64,000 bases of DNA from Corynebacterium sp. BD556 (GCF_038452275.1 NZ_CP141643.1:1364001-1428000), one strand, 5' to 3'; shown: positions 26,194 through 37,427, numbered from the stretch's first letter. Notes: generated by a model not told the origin, from the letters alone. Program-made: numbers and translations.

Positions 26194-27447
26194 CTACTGC
26201 AAACTCACCTTCCTTGAGGCACCTTCCGCCTCCTCGGCTGAGTCGATTTCCTCACGAGGGATACCCAGCATGTAGAGAACCGAATCGAGGAAGGGGTGGT
26301 TAACGGAGGCGTCAGCGATCTCCTTCAGGGCGGGTTTGGCGTTAAAGGCGATGCCCAGGCCCGCGCTAGAGATCATGTCAATGTCGTTGGCCCCATCCCC
26401 CACGGCGACAGTCTGGGTCATCCGCAGGCCGGAATCTTGAGCAAACTCCGCCAGCAAATCTGCCTTCGCCTTACGGTCGACGATTTTGCCCACCACACGC
26501 CCGGTCAGTTTGCCGTCGACAATCTCAAGCGTATTGGCGCGCACATAATCAAGCTCCAACTCCTGCGCCAACCCCTCCAAAACCTGAATGAAGCCACCAG
26601 AGACAACAGCGGTGCGATAACCCAAGTTGTTGAGGGTCCGAATTGTAGTTCGCGCCCCCGGAGTCAACTCGATGGCTGCCGCCACCTCATCGATGACCGA
26701 GGCGTCCAAACCCTCAAGTGCCTTGACACGCTGCCGTAAAGACTCCTCAAAATCCAGCTCTCCTCTCATGGCACGCTCCGTTACTTCAGCGACTTCCGCC
26801 TGGCGCCCGGCATGCGCCGCCAACATCTCGATGACCTCGCCCGTGATCAACGTGGAATCGCAGTCGAAGCAAACAAGACGCTTTGCGCGCCTTGCAAGCC
26901 CCGCGTGCTCGATAGCCAAGTCGATTCCCAGTTCCTTCGACAGCTCCGCCAAGATCTTGCGGATCTCTTTGCCTTTGCCGGGCTCATAATCGGCCAGCGT
27001 GATCCGGAACTCCAGGCCGGTCAAAGGATAGTTTGAAATCCCCCGGATCTTGTCGATGTTCGCACCATAAGACGCCAACGCCTTTCCCACCCGGGAAATA
27101 TGCTCAGCGGTAACTGGGTCGCCGAGAGCCACCATCACGTGGGTGGAGCGTGGCCGTGAGACGGACTCCGCCTGGGATCCTGTCTCAATGGTCACGCGCT
27201 GCCCGTACTCCCACAGGTCGGCTTTCAATTCGCGCTCAATATCACTAAGCACCATCGGGTCCATGCCAACAAAGGCCGACAGCATCAGGCGACCCCGAAA
27301 ATCGACCTGGGAGACATCGAGAAGCTGCACGCCATGCTTCGCCAACACCCCGAAGAATGCGGCGGAAACCCCGGGCGTGTCCGGACCCGTGGTGGATACG
27401 ACGGCGGGCTTGAGACCTTTTTGCAGCTCAACCTCGAACGCGGGCAT
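26194..27447 (-). CDS. serB: Phosphoserine phosphatase
   Basis: 417 residues: two ACT regulatory domains (about 12-90 and 102-180), then a HAD domain with Asp195 and Asp197 in CFDCDSTLITGEV, VVSGGFIQV, Lys in IVDRKAKAD and VGDGANDIDMI. It makes L-serine. The ACT-HAD order and length match the mycobacterial SerB2 type, in which serine acts as an allosteric effector. It converges on dinG with five bases between stops. Confidence 0.94.
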   Translation of the reverse strand: MPAFEVELQKGLKPAVVSTTGPDTPGVSAAFFGVLAKHGVQLLDVSQVDFRGRLMLSAFVGMDPMVLSDIERELKADLWEYGQRVTIETGSQAESVSRPRSTHVMVALGDPVTAEHISRVGKALASYGANIDKIRGISNYPLTGLEFRITLADYEPGKGKEIRKILAELSKELGIDLAIEHAGLARRAKRLVCFDCDSTLITGEVIEMLAAHAGRQAEVAEVTERAMRGELDFEESLRQRVKALEGLDASVIDEVAAAIELTPGARTTIRTLNNLGYRTAVVSGGFIQVLEGLAQELELDYVRANTLEIVDGKLTGRVVGKIVDRKAKADLLAEFAQDSGLRMTQTVAVGDGANDIDMISSAGLGIAFNAKPALKEIADASVNHPFLDSVLYMLGIPREEIDSAEEAEGASRKVSLQ

Positions 27448-27507
27448 GGCTGTCCTTTCCTAAAAACAGATGTACTGAAGGTGCTGCTTCGTCATGCTAC
27501 CGCAGCG

Positions 27508-27539
27508 AAAAAATGCCCCTCACCTTGGCGGTGAGGGGC
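27508..27539 (-). terminator. Terminator of ctaD
   Basis: GCCCCTCACC (27515-27524) pairs with GGTGAGGGGC (27530-27539) around a five-base loop. On the minus strand the stem is followed closely by a T run (27508-27513). Confidence 0.8.
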
Positions 27540-27587
27540 TACGGCTGGTCGGGAAGAACCGGTCAGGTGCGTTCTTCTCCTGACTGC

Positions 27588-29366
27588 TTAATTGGTTTTG
27601 TCGGCCACCTTAGTGGCGTTGCCGGAGGAGTCGAACTCGTGGGCGCCACCTTTCCAGGTTGCCGGGGTGTCCGCGTTGTGGCCCGTGTGGGCCTCGCGAC
27701 GCAGACGCTCAACCATGTGCGGGTAATGCAGCTCGAACGCGGGGCGCTCGGAGCGGATCCGCGGCAAGGAAGCGAAGTTGTGGCGCGGCGGAGGGCAGGA
27801 GGTCGCCCACTCAAGGGAGTTGCCGTAACCCCACGGATCGTCGACGGTGACGATCTCGCCGTAGCGCCAGGACTTGAACACATTCCAAATGAACGGAAGC
27901 ATACCGACACCGAGGATGAACGCGCCGACGGTGGAGATCTGGTTCAGGAGGGTAAAACCGTCAGAATCGAGGTAGTCAGCGTAGCGGCGCGGCATACCCA
28001 TGTTGCCCAGCCAGTGCTGAACCAAGAAGGTCAAGTTGAAGGCGATGAAGGTGAACCAGAAGTGGATCTTGCCCAAACGCTCATCCAACATGCGGCCGGT
28101 CATCTTCGGGAACCAGAAGTACACACCGGCGATTGCGGAGAACACCACGGTGCCAAACAGGGTGTAGTGGAAGTGCGCAACCACGAAGTAGGAGTCATGC
28201 AGGTGGAAGTCCAATGGCGGGGCGGCCAGCATAATGCCGGTCAGTCCACCAAAGAGGAAGGTGAACAAAAAGCCCATCGACCACAGCATCGGGGTTTCGA
28301 AGGTGAGGTGACCGTTCCACATCGTGCCGACCCAGTTGAAGAACTTCACGCCCGTCGGAACGGAGATGAGGAAGGTCATGAAGGAGAAGAACGGCAGCAG
28401 GACAGCGCCAGTGGCGAACATGTGGTGTGCCCACACAGCCATGGACAAGCCGGCGATTGCCAGCGTTGCGAAAACGAGGCCGATGTAGCCGAACACCGGT
28501 TTACGGGAGAACACCGGCACGATCTCGGAGATGATGCCGAAAAATGGCAGGGCGAGAACGTAGACCTCCGGGTGTCCGAAGAACCAGAACAGGTGCTGCC
28601 ACAAGATGGCGCCGCCGTTGGCGGTGTCGTAGATGTGACCGCCCAACAGACGGTCGTAGAGGACACCCATCGCCGCAGCGAGAAGCAGCGGGAAGATCAT
28701 CAAGGCGATGATGGAGGTGACAAACACCGTCCACGTAAAGACGGGCAGCCTAAACATGGTCATTCCCGGCGCGCGCAGGGTCAACACGGTGGTGAGCATG
28801 TTAATGGCCGAAGCGACGGTACCGATACCGGTGGCGCCCACGCCGATGATCCACAGGTTCGCGGACACCGACGGGGTGTGGGTTGCATCAGCCAGCGGCA
28901 TGTACATGGTCCACCCGAAGTCGGCCGCGCCGCCTGGGGTGAGGAAGCCCGCGAGCATGGCGAGGACACCGACCTGGGTGATCCAGAAACCAAAGGCGTT
29001 CAAACGCGGGAAGGACACGTCCGGCGCACCGATCTGCAGCGGCAGGACGTAGTTAGCAAATCCCCACACGATCGGCGTACCGAACGCGAGGAGCATCACG
29101 GTGCCGTGGAGGGTAAACAGTTGGTTGAACTGCTCGTTGGACAACAACTGCAGCCCCGGGCTGAACAGCTCGGCGCGGATCAACAGCGCCATGAGGCCGC
29201 CCACGAAGAACCAGATGAAGGACATCATGATGTAGTAGATGCCCAGGATCTTGTGGTCCGTTGTGGTGAGCAGATTGTACAAAGTGGAGCCTTTACGGGC
29301 GCCGCCCGTTGGCTCTGGGCGTGTCGGCGGGACATAGTTGTCCAGCCGTGGTGCCACTGCAGTCAT
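27588..29366 (-). CDS. ctaD: Cytochrome c oxidase subunit I (aa3)
   Basis: 592 residues, twelve membrane helices. Haem and copper ligands are visible: [13 protein letters not shown] (haem a His), [14 protein letters not shown] (Cu-B His with the cross-linked Tyr), WAHHMFATG (two Cu-B His) and [16 protein letters not shown] (haem a3 and a His). It is the catalytic subunit of the terminal oxidase in the plasma membrane. CAGGAGGAT precedes the ATG. ctaD next to nrdF is the C. glutamicum order. Confidence 0.97.
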   Translation of the reverse strand: MTAVAPRLDNYVPPTRPEPTGGARKGSTLYNLLTTTDHKILGIYYIMMSFIWFFVGGLMALLIRAELFSPGLQLLSNEQFNQLFTLHGTVMLLAFGTPIVWGFANYVLPLQIGAPDVSFPRLNAFGFWITQVGVLAMLAGFLTPGGAADFGWTMYMPLADATHTPSVSANLWIIGVGATGIGTVASAINMLTTVLTLRAPGMTMFRLPVFTWTVFVTSIIALMIFPLLLAAAMGVLYDRLLGGHIYDTANGGAILWQHLFWFFGHPEVYVLALPFFGIISEIVPVFSRKPVFGYIGLVFATLAIAGLSMAVWAHHMFATGAVLLPFFSFMTFLISVPTGVKFFNWVGTMWNGHLTFETPMLWSMGFLFTFLFGGLTGIMLAAPPLDFHLHDSYFVVAHFHYTLFGTVVFSAIAGVYFWFPKMTGRMLDERLGKIHFWFTFIAFNLTFLVQHWLGNMGMPRRYADYLDSDGFTLLNQISTVGAFILGVGMLPFIWNVFKSWRYGEIVTVDDPWGYGNSLEWATSCPPPRHNFASLPRIRSERPAFELHYPHMVERLRREAHTGHNADTPATWKGGAHEFDSSGNATKVADKTN

Positions 29367-29577
29367 TGAAGATCCTCCTGACTAACGCACGATCGCCCGT
29401 GAGCTGCAACTCATAGGCCACACGTGCCCCAACCGATACCCATCCATCATAGGTGCCGGATTATGGAATTGCCAGCCACTTCAGGCCAGCTTCAGCAATT
29501 TACTCTAGACCTCGGGGGCAACGCGCGGGGGGAGGCCCCAAAGAGTGCTTCCCCGTCGCGCCGACAATGCCCCAGCG

Positions 29578-30606
<1,029 letters not shown>

Positions 30607-30743
30607 TCATTCTAGCCCCGATCCCCCCTCCCCACTTACCAACCCCCGAAGGGAACATGACCTGCTTTTTCTCCCCTTTAACGAAAAATTGTGTAGGGGT
30701 GAACTTTTTGGGGGCGGTTAACCATATAAGGTGAAGTCGTGAT

Positions 30744-30762
30744 TGTTTCCGCTACGGAAACA
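30744..30762. promoter_or_regulatory. Perfect palindrome upstream of gntR1
   Basis: TGTTTCCG-CTA-CGGAAACA, a perfect 8-bp inverted repeat with three-base spacer, lies 26 bases before the gntR1 ATG and about 170 bases upstream of nrdF. Its size and place fit an operator for a dimeric regulator. It does not match the GntR1/2 site that I recall, so the binder is open. Confidence 0.5.
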
Positions 30763-30788
30763 TAGTTGACAGCATCAGAGGTGGATCC

Positions 30789-31526
30789 ATGACTATGCCA
30801 TCGGCACCAAAGGGAGCATCGGGAGTGCTGCTTCCCACCGTCCTTGACGAGCTGGGGGTGGACATCGTCTCCGGAACTCTGCCCGCAGGCCACACCTTCA
30901 CGCTTCAGCAACTTTCAGAGCGCTTCGGTATCTCACGAACCGTCGCGCGTGAAGTAATGCGGGCGCTCGAGCAGATGGGCATGGTTTCATCGTCGCGGCG
31001 CGTAGGCATCAAAGTTCTGCCGGAGAGTTCCTGGGACATTTTTGACTTGGTGGTCATGAAGTGGAGGTGGCGGGTTGACTCTCACCGTGAGCGCATGATG
31101 GCAGAGCTCGACGAGCTTCGCTGCGCCATCGAACCTTTCGCCGCAACAACCGCTGCCCAACGGCGCACGGACGAACAGGCCGAAAGGCTCACGAAACTCG
31201 CGACTGACTTGGCAGAGCTATTGGAAAGACAGGACGCAGAAGATCTCCACGATGAGATTATTGAGGCGAACCGCCTTTTCCGCCGTGCCCTTTTTGAGGC
31301 CTCGGGCAACAAAATGATCGGTGCTCTCGCCGCCACTGTGTGCTCCACACATGATTGTCTACCCAATGGCGATTCCATTTTTTCCCCAGAGGGCGACTCT
31401 TTCCCGCAGGCCCACATTGAACTAGCGCGGGCGGTTGAACAACGCGATGTTGCCGCTGCCGCAGCGGCTTCGCGCGTCATCTGCCAAGCAACAGGACAGG
31501 CAGCGCCCGCGCACAACCAGGATTAA
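30789..31526 (+). CDS. gntR1: GntR/FadR-family regulator, GntR1-like
   Basis: 245 residues. N-terminal winged helix (LDELGVDIVSGTLPAGHTFTLQQLSERFGISRTVAREVMRALEQMGMV) and C-terminal all-helical FCD effector domain with IEANRLFRRALFEASGN. Place between nrdF and nrdE matches C. glutamicum gntR1 (cg2783), which with GntR2 controls gluconate use and sugar uptake. Same function inferred from synteny and fold. The ferritin gene found nearby in C. glutamicum is absent here. Confidence 0.8.
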   Translation: MTMPSAPKGASGVLLPTVLDELGVDIVSGTLPAGHTFTLQQLSERFGISRTVAREVMRALEQMGMVSSSRRVGIKVLPESSWDIFDLVVMKWRWRVDSHRERMMAELDELRCAIEPFAATTAAQRRTDEQAERLTKLATDLAELLERQDAEDLHDEIIEANRLFRRALFEASGNKMIGALAATVCSTHDCLPNGDSIFSPEGDSFPQAHIELARAVEQRDVAAAAAASRVICQATGQAAPAHNQD

Positions 31527-31527
31527 A

Positions 31528-31579
31528 CAAAGACGCTTCTCGACGCGCCTCGTTGAAAGCGCGTCGAGAAGCGTCTTTG
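31528..31579. terminator. Bidirectional terminator between gntR1 and nrdE
   Basis: A perfect 21-bp stem (31528-31548 with 31559-31579) and a ten-base loop, with T residues following on the plus strand. It separates convergent genes. Confidence 0.85.
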
Positions 31580-31585
31580 CTCTTT

Positions 31586-33766
31586 TTAGAGCATGCAGGA
31601 CACGCAGCCCTCAATCGCTGTACCTTCGAGCGCCATCTGGCGCAACCGAATGTAGTACAGCGACTTAATTCCCTTGGTCCAAGCGTAAATCTGGGCCCGG
31701 TTGATGTCGCGGGTGGTCACCGTGTCTTTGAAGAAAAGCGTCAACGACAGGCCTTGGTCCACGTATTTTGTTGCCGCGGCGTAGGTATCAATGATCTTCT
31801 CGTAGCCGATCTCGTAGGCATCCTTGAAGAACTCGATGTTCTCGTTATCCATGTGCGGCGCCGGGTAGTAAACGCGACCGATCTTGCCTTCCTTACGAAT
31901 CTCAATTTTAGAAGCGATCGGGTGGATCGAAGACGTCGAGTTGTTGATATAAGAAATCGAACCAGTCGGCGGAATTGCCTGCAGGTAGCGGTTATAGATA
32001 CCGTCGCGGGCCACATCCTCTTTCAGCTTCGCCCAGTCGGCGGCCGTCGGCACGTTCGCGGAGCTGCGCGCGAAGATCTCCTTGACTTTCTGCGTCTTTG
32101 GCTGGAAGTCTTCCGGGTCGTAACGGTCGAAGAACTCGCCCGAGGCGTACTCGGAGCGCTCAAAGTCGGCGAACCTCTCGCCCTTTTCCACCGCGATCTT
32201 ATGGGAGGCCTTAATCGCCTCATACATCACCGTAGCGAAGTAGGCGTTGGTGAAATCCAACCCTTCCTCGGAGCCGTAGTGGATGTGCTCGCGTCCGAGG
32301 AAACCGTGGAGGTTCATCTGCCCCAGTCCGATGGCGTGAGAGGCGTTGTTGCCCTCGCGGATCGGCGGCACCGAATCAATGGACGTTTTGTCCGCCACGG
32401 CGGTCAAAGCGCGAATCGCCGATTCGACGGTGCGGGAGAAGTTCTCCGAGTCCATGGACATGGCTACGTTCATCGAACCGAGGTTGCACGAAATGTCGTG
32501 GCCGATCTCCGAGTAGTTAAGGTCGTCATTTAAAACGGAAGGGGAGTTGACCTGGAGGATCTCCGAGCACAGGTTCGACATGTTAATGCGGCCGGTCTTG
32601 ACCGGGTTCGCCTTGTTTGCGGTGTCCTCGAACATGATGTACGGGTAGCCGGACTCGAACTGGATCTCCGCAAGCGTTTGGAAAAATTGGCGCGCGTTGA
32701 TCTTGGTCTTGCGGATACGCGGGTCTTCCAGCATCTCCTCGTACTTCTCAGTGACCGAGATGTCGCCGAAGGGCACGCCGTAGACACGTTCAACGTCGTA
32801 GGGGGAAAACAGGTACATGTCGTCGTTGCGCTTGGCCAACTTGAAGGTGATGTCTGGGATGACCACGCCGAGCGAGAGGGTCTTGATGCGGATCTTTTCG
32901 TCTGCATTTTCGCGCTTGGTGTCCAAAAAGCTCATGATGTCCGGGTGGTGCGCGTTGAGATAGACCGCGCCGGCACCCTGGCGTGCGCCGAGCTGGTTAG
33001 CGTAGGAGAAAGAATCCTCCAGCAGCTTCATCACGGGAATAATGCCGGAGGACTGGTTTTCGATGTGTTTGATAGGCGCGCCTGATTCGCGGATGTTGCT
33101 AAGCAGCAAAGCCACGCCGCCGCCGCGCTTGGACAGTTGCAGCGAGGAGTTAATGGCGCGGCCGATGGACTCCATATTGTCCTCAATGCGCAGCAGGAAG
33201 CAGGAAACCAACTCACCACGCTGGGCTTTGCCGGCGTTGAGGAAGGTCGGGGTCGCCGGTTGGAAACGGCCGGTCATGATTTCGTCGACAAGCGCGGAGG
33301 CGAGATCTTCATTGCCGTCGCCGAGGAAAAGTGCGGTCATGGCGACGCGATCTTCGAAGCGTTCCAGATAGCGGCGCCCGTCGAAGGTCTTGAGCGTGTA
33401 CGAGGTGTAGTACTTGTACGCGCCGAGGAAGGACTTGAAGCGGAACTTATAGGAGTAGGCCCGCTTGAAGGTGTCTTTGACAAATCCCCAGTCGTAGGCC
33501 TCGATGACCTCCGGCTCGTAGTATTTGTTCTCCACCAGGTAGTGCATCTTTTCTTCCAAGTCGTGGAAGTAGACGGTGTTCTGGTTGACGTGTTGAAGGA
33601 AGAACTGGTTCGCGGCCTCGCGATCCTTGTCGAACTGAATCTTGCCCTCATCGTCGTAGAGGTTCAAAAGCGCGTTGAGCGCATGGTAGTCGAGTTGGTC
33701 GGATTCTTTCACCGGTTCGGGAACGGTGCGGCCATGGGTTTCGGTCGTAGTCGTTGGGGTGGACAT
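31586..33766 (-). CDS. nrdE: Ribonucleotide reductase class Ib, alpha subunit
   Basis: 726 residues from ATG 33766 ([15 protein letters not shown]). Active-site segments: [35 protein letters not shown] (first redox Cys), [27 protein letters not shown] (radical Cys and Glu), [11 protein letters not shown] (second redox Cys), and the C-terminal pair in EGCVSCML that takes electrons from NrdH. No N-terminal ATP-cone of class Ia is present, as expected for NrdE. Third gene of the nrdHIE operon. Confidence 0.97.
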   Translation of the reverse strand: MSTPTTTTETHGRTVPEPVKESDQLDYHALNALLNLYDDEGKIQFDKDREAANQFFLQHVNQNTVYFHDLEEKMHYLVENKYYEPEVIEAYDWGFVKDTFKRAYSYKFRFKSFLGAYKYYTSYTLKTFDGRRYLERFEDRVAMTALFLGDGNEDLASALVDEIMTGRFQPATPTFLNAGKAQRGELVSCFLLRIEDNMESIGRAINSSLQLSKRGGGVALLLSNIRESGAPIKHIENQSSGIIPVMKLLEDSFSYANQLGARQGAGAVYLNAHHPDIMSFLDTKRENADEKIRIKTLSLGVVIPDITFKLAKRNDDMYLFSPYDVERVYGVPFGDISVTEKYEEMLEDPRIRKTKINARQFFQTLAEIQFESGYPYIMFEDTANKANPVKTGRINMSNLCSEILQVNSPSVLNDDLNYSEIGHDISCNLGSMNVAMSMDSENFSRTVESAIRALTAVADKTSIDSVPPIREGNNASHAIGLGQMNLHGFLGREHIHYGSEEGLDFTNAYFATVMYEAIKASHKIAVEKGERFADFERSEYASGEFFDRYDPEDFQPKTQKVKEIFARSSANVPTAADWAKLKEDVARDGIYNRYLQAIPPTGSISYINNSTSSIHPIASKIEIRKEGKIGRVYYPAPHMDNENIEFFKDAYEIGYEKIIDTYAAATKYVDQGLSLTLFFKDTVTTRDINRAQIYAWTKGIKSLYYIRLRQMALEGTAIEGCVSCML

Positions 33767-33779
33767 GTAGATTGCGCTC

Positions 33780-34316
33780 CTATGCTGTTGTTTTGGTGCT
33801 GTATTTCTCGCGAAGGCGCGCGAGCCGCTTCGCGTTTTCTGCTTCTGCCGCCTGCTCCAGGGCACGAAGCTTGTCGACGACCTCCGGCGCCATCGGCGCC
33901 AAACCTAGACGGTCCGCGTGTTTGATCAACTGCTCGCGGACATGGGCGGCGTCGCCTTCTGCCCCCATCAACTCGAAGCGGTAGAGGTATGGGACCTTGC
34001 ATTTTGCCGAAATGACGTCGCCGGCCAAACAGAAATCCGAACCGAAGTTTGAGTTCCCGGCGGCGATAACCCCGCGGATGAGGTCCCGGTTGTGCTTGTT
34101 GTTGAGGAATTTGATGACCTGCTTGGGCACAGGTTTCGAGTTCTCGTGGGAGATGGAGGCACCTCCCCCGTAGGTGGGGCAGATGAGTACGTAAGGCTCG
34201 TCCACCAGCAGGTCTTCCTCCCAGCGGTAAAGCGGGATCTGCCTGGCCGGCAGGCCGACCTTTTCCACGAAACGCTTCGTGTTTCCGGTGGCGGACGAGA
34301 AATAGACAATGAGCAT
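33780..34316 (-). CDS. nrdI: Flavodoxin-like NrdI
   Basis: 178 residues. The FMN-binding start [20 protein letters not shown] and the glycine-rich loops [13 protein letters not shown] and [16 protein letters not shown] are typical. It supplies oxidant for assembling the dimanganese-tyrosyl radical in NrdF. A charged C-terminal extension of about 40 residues ([30 protein letters not shown]) goes beyond the usual ~135-150 residues. It ends 13 bases before nrdE. Confidence 0.95.
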   Translation of the reverse strand: MLIVYFSSATGNTKRFVEKVGLPARQIPLYRWEEDLLVDEPYVLICPTYGGGASISHENSKPVPKQVIKFLNNKHNRDLIRGVIAAGNSNFGSDFCLAGDVISAKCKVPYLYRFELMGAEGDAAHVREQLIKHADRLGLAPMAPEVVDKLRALEQAAEAENAKRLARLREKYSTKTTA

Positions 34317-34373
34317 TGACGCTTTCCCTCACGTGAAAAAGCCGCCATTTCAGGTGACGGCTCGCTCTCAGTA

Positions 34374-34395
34374 GCGCCCCTTCGCTGCGGGGCGC
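34374..34395 (-). terminator. Hairpin between nrdH and nrdI
   Basis: GCGCCCC and GGGGCGC form a short strong stem in the 118-bp gap between nrdH and nrdI. No long T run follows, so it may be an attenuator or an RNA processing/stability element rather than a full terminator. Confidence 0.4.
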
Positions 34396-34434
34396 CGACA
34401 GTGGTCATTCAGTTGTCGCGCGTCGGTTATAAGG

Positions 34435-34665
34435 TTACGCGGCGGCTTGCAGCCCACGGATGCGGTCCGGACGGAAACCGGACCAGTGCTCCCCATCGAC
34501 CTCGACGACCGGCGCCTGGAGGTAACCCAGGGCCATGACGTAGTCACGGGCATCCGAGTCCTCGGAGATGTCCACGAGCGTGTACTCGAGGCCTGCCTTA
34601 TCCAAGGCCTTTTTGGTGGCGACGCACTGAACACAAGCGGGCTTGGTGTAAACGGTGATGGACAT
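34435..34665 (-). CDS. nrdH: Glutaredoxin-like NrdH redoxin
   Basis: 76 residues with redox motif CVQC (Cys11/Cys14) and the family tail WSGFRPDRI. It reduces the C-terminal cysteines of NrdE, itself reduced by thioredoxin reductase. First gene of the nrdHIE unit. Confidence 0.96.
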   Translation of the reverse strand: MSITVYTKPACVQCVATKKALDKAGLEYTLVDISEDSDARDYVMALGYLQAPVVEVDGEHWSGFRPDRIRGLQAAA

Positions 34666-34748
34666 AACCAGTGGCTCTTTCTGTGGGAAGTTTGCGTACT
34701 AGGAAGGGCTTATCGGAGCGCCGAGGCGGCTCGGCGCGATACTCCTAA

Positions 34749-34797
34749 ACACTATACTTTGTGCCACATTTAGGCAACCCATACTACATATAGTAGT
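34749..34797 (-). promoter_or_regulatory. Two NrdR-box-like palindromes upstream of nrdH
   Basis: ACACTATACTTTGTG (34749-34763) and ATACTACATATAGTAGT (34781-34797) resemble the paired NrdR boxes of ribonucleotide reductase promoters (consensus ACACTATATATAGTGT). Their centres are about 33 bp apart, close to three helical turns, as in known pairs. Position 85-130 bp upstream of nrdH fits. The first box is imperfect. Confidence 0.55.
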
Positions 34798-34899
34798 TAC
34801 ATGCATGAAATTCCCAGGATGGCCGCTCGCGCCGCACCACATGTAGTCTGATATAACCACTCACTGTAATTCCATGGATGTAACTCGGGGCGAAAAACG

Positions 34900-34940
34900 C
34901 AGAAACCCCGCCCCTCCACAACCGGGAGGAACGGGGCACT
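34900..34940 (-). terminator. Terminator of rpmJ
   Basis: CCCCG...CCTCC and GGAGG...CGGGG pair across this interval. It lies downstream of rpmJ on the minus strand and is followed there by a T run at about 34893. Confidence 0.6.
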
Positions 34941-34956
34941 GCAAGGATAAGGCGCT

Positions 34957-35079
34957 CTAGCCCTGGCGAGCCTTGAAACGCGGATCCTTCTTGTTAATCA
35001 CGAAGACCTTACCGTGGCGACGCACGACCTGGGCGCCCGGCTTGTTCTTCAGCGACCGAAGCGACTTGCGGACCTTCAT
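34957..35079 (-). CDS. rpmJ: Ribosomal protein L36, zinc-free form
   Basis: 40 residues: [19 protein letters not shown], then [26 protein letters not shown] precedes the ATG. The L36 fold is clear, but none of the four zinc ligands of the C+ form is present, and the protein has no cysteine at all. This is the C- paralogue type, which in many bacteria replaces the zinc form in zinc shortage. It lies between nrdH and nadE as in C. glutamicum. Confidence 0.93.
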   Translation of the reverse strand: MKVRKSLRSLKNKPGAQVVRRHGKVFVINKKDPRFKARQG

Positions 35080-35235
35080 CGGGCGCTCCTTTCTTACTAG
35101 AGGAATCATCCACATCGGCAACCTGGCGGAAGGCATGCAAGCCTAACCACAACCGGGTTGCGACACGGCAGACAATGTTACCCGAGGATTCCTCCTGCTC
35201 AAAATGGGCTTGTCGCCCCGCGCTACGATGGCCCC

Positions 35236-36072
35236 ATGAGCACCAACGCAGTCGCCCTGCAGTCCCAAATCATCTCCCTCCTCGGCACCACCCCAACCAT
35301 CGACGCACAGGCAGAGATCGACACCCGCGTCTCCTTCCTCGTCGATTACCTAGAACGCACCGGAGCCAAAGGCTACGTACTAGGCATCTCCGGGGGACAA
35401 GACTCGACCTTAGCCGGGAAGCTGGCGCAGATGGCCGTCGAAAAGCGACGCGACGCCGGCCAACAGGCAACCTTCATCGCAGTACGCCTGCCCCACGGCC
35501 AACAAGCCGACGAGGACGACGCCCAAGCAGCACTCGACTTCATCGCACCCGACGAACGCATCACCGTCGACATCGCCCCCGCCACCGCAGCGCTTTCCGC
35601 CGAAGTCGCCAAAGAACTCGGCCTCACACACCTCAACGACTTCAACAAAGGCAACGTTAAAGCCCGCATGCGCATGATCGCTCAATACGCCATCGCCGGC
35701 GAGCGCCACCTCCTCGTCCTCGGCACCGACCACGCCGCAGAAAACATCACCGGCTTTTTCACCAAACACGGCGACGGCGCCGCCGACCTTCTCCCCTTAG
35801 CTGGGCTAAACAAGAGGCAAGGAGCCGAACTGCTCAAAACGCTCGGCGCCAACCAACGCCTCTGGGAAAAAACACCCACCGCCGACCTCGAAGAAGACCG
35901 CCCCTCCCGACCGGACGAAGAAGCCCTCGGCATCACCTACGCACACATTGACGACTACCTCGAAGGCAAGCACCTGCCCGACAACGCCCGCCAACGCATC
36001 GAACACCTCTGGCACATCGGACAACACAAACGCCACATGCCCCCAGGGCCAAAAGACACCTGGTGGCGCTAA
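35236..36072 (+). CDS. nadE: NAD synthetase, ammonia-dependent
   Basis: 278 residues from ATG 35236. It amidates deamido-NAD. P-loop SGGQDS (52-57), LPHGQQADEDDAQ, NFxKGNxxAR-like DFNKGNVKARMRMIAQYAIA and GTDHAAENITGFFTKHGDGAADLLPL are diagnostic. No glutaminase domain is present, so it is the short NH3-dependent enzyme. It converges on the kinase-like gene with a four-base overlap of ends. Confidence 0.96.
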   Translation: MSTNAVALQSQIISLLGTTPTIDAQAEIDTRVSFLVDYLERTGAKGYVLGISGGQDSTLAGKLAQMAVEKRRDAGQQATFIAVRLPHGQQADEDDAQAALDFIAPDERITVDIAPATAALSAEVAKELGLTHLNDFNKGNVKARMRMIAQYAIAGERHLLVLGTDHAAENITGFFTKHGDGAADLLPLAGLNKRQGAELLKTLGANQRLWEKTPTADLEEDRPSRPDEEALGITYAHIDDYLEGKHLPDNARQRIEHLWHIGQHKRHMPPGPKDTWWR

Positions 36073-36827
36073 CCTAACAGCTCTAAAGTGCGGCGGGCGG
36101 CGTCGACAAGCGCCGCACCATACGCAGGCCCATGCGTCCACGCATGCACCGCCAACGGGTGCATCTGATGCACCGGGATGCGCTGGCGCCAATGAGCACC
36201 CAACTCACCACGCGACAAATAGCCCTCACAAATCGACTCGAAATACGGCGCACCGAACAACTCCAACATGGCAATATCCGTCAAAGGGTGCCCGCCGTGG
36301 GCCGCCGGATCAATAAAACGCGGCCCTTGAGAAGAAAACAACACGTTGCCGGACCACAAATCCCCATGAATACGGGCGACAGGGGCGTCCTCATCCTTCG
36401 CCTCAATCGCCTCACACGCCCTCTCGACCACGCGCAGCCCCGCCCGATCCACGTTGCCAACCTCCGCAGCATGTCCGGCAAAAGGCAACACACGCTGACG
36501 GGTGAAAAACTCAGCCCACCGCCCCACCGCAGTGCACTCCTGCTCCTTGCGGCCAATAAAGTTCGGGCCCCGCCACCCATCAGGCGGCGCACCGAAAGCC
36601 GCAGCCCCCATCGCATGGATCGCGGCGAGCTCCTCGCCCGCCCGGCGCGCAGCCTTTCGCGTCGGCCGAACCGCAACAACGCGCTCAATGGTTAAGGTGT
36701 TAGCCCTTTCATCCACATCGAACACCTCCACGACCGCATCACTGCCCTCGCGTAACCACCGCAAACAAGACGCCTCCGCAGCTGCGGAGCCCGGTGCGCT
36801 GCCCTGCTTCACAAAAACCTCGGCCAT
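36069..36827 (-). CDS. Fructosamine kinase / phosphotransferase-like protein
   Basis: 252 residues from ATG 36827. The kinase motifs ARIHGDLWSGNVLF (catalytic HGDLxxxN) and RFIDPAAHGGHPLTDIAMLELFGAP (the DPA segment of fructosamine kinases) are present. The family phosphorylates sugar groups on glycated proteins or small molecules; the substrate is unproven. The ATG shares a base with the stop of ogt (TGATG), so the two are coupled, which suggests a joint role in repairing chemical damage (inference). Confidence 0.85.
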   Translation of the reverse strand: MAEVFVKQGSAPGSAAAEASCLRWLREGSDAVVEVFDVDERANTLTIERVVAVRPTRKAARRAGEELAAIHAMGAAAFGAPPDGWRGPNFIGRKEQECTAVGRWAEFFTRQRVLPFAGHAAEVGNVDRAGLRVVERACEAIEAKDEDAPVARIHGDLWSGNVLFSSQGPRFIDPAAHGGHPLTDIAMLELFGAPYFESICEGYLSRGELGAHWRQRIPVHQMHPLAVHAWTHGPAYGAALVDAARRTLELLG

Positions 36828-37336
36828 CAAGTTCCCCTTTGCAGTCCAGCTTCCAAACCCAACAGGAACACCTTCGCCTCACCGCCCCCACGATAATTAC
36901 CCACGGAGCCATCAGCCCGCACAACCCGATGACAGGGAACGACGATCGGCAGCGGGTTTTGCGCACAACCAGTGCCCACCGCCCGCGACGCCCCCGCCGA
37001 ACCCAACCGCCGCGCCAGATCGCCGTAACCGACAGTGCGCCCGTAGGGAATCTTCAACAATTCCTCCTGAACCCGGCGGTAAAAGCCAGATGATGCACCT
37101 AAATCCAACGGCAGGGTGAAAGCTCTACGCTCACCGGCAAAATACTCCGCGAACTGCTGCCGAGCGTTTCGAGCCTCAACCTGCGCAAGACCTCGCCCCA
37201 GACCAGATTCAGCAGCAAAGAGCACACGGTAAAGACCCGCGGCGGAAAAAACCAGGGTCAGCTCCCCCACCGGCGAGTCGACAACGCAACGACAAAAGGC
37301 CGTGCCAGCTTCCCCATTCGCCGCCACCGAAACCAT
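36827..37336 (-). CDS. ogt: Methylated-DNA-protein-cysteine methyltransferase
   Basis: 169 residues from ATG 37336. It removes alkyl groups from O6-guanine by suicide transfer to Cys135 in IVVPCHRVVRADGSVGNYRGG. The helix-turn-helix and arginine finger lie in YGRTVGYGDLARRLGSAGASRAVGTGCAQNP. The Ada N-terminal regulatory domain is absent. Confidence 0.94.
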   Translation of the reverse strand: MVSVAANGEAGTAFCRCVVDSPVGELTLVFSAAGLYRVLFAAESGLGRGLAQVEARNARQQFAEYFAGERRAFTLPLDLGASSGFYRRVQEELLKIPYGRTVGYGDLARRLGSAGASRAVGTGCAQNPLPIVVPCHRVVRADGSVGNYRGGGEAKVFLLGLEAGLQRGT

Positions 37337-37427
37337 GCAGCACAGTCTAGCCCGTGGGGCGCGAAAACAACGCCGGATAATCTCAGGCGCTCGCCCCACA
37401 AACCTGGACCCCAAACCCAGCCGAAGC

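Noticed and set aside
27513-29369. 618-residue plus-strand frame opposite ctaD
   Set aside because: It is the antisense shadow of cytochrome oxidase subunit I, rich in His, Gly and Glu, with no fold resemblance.
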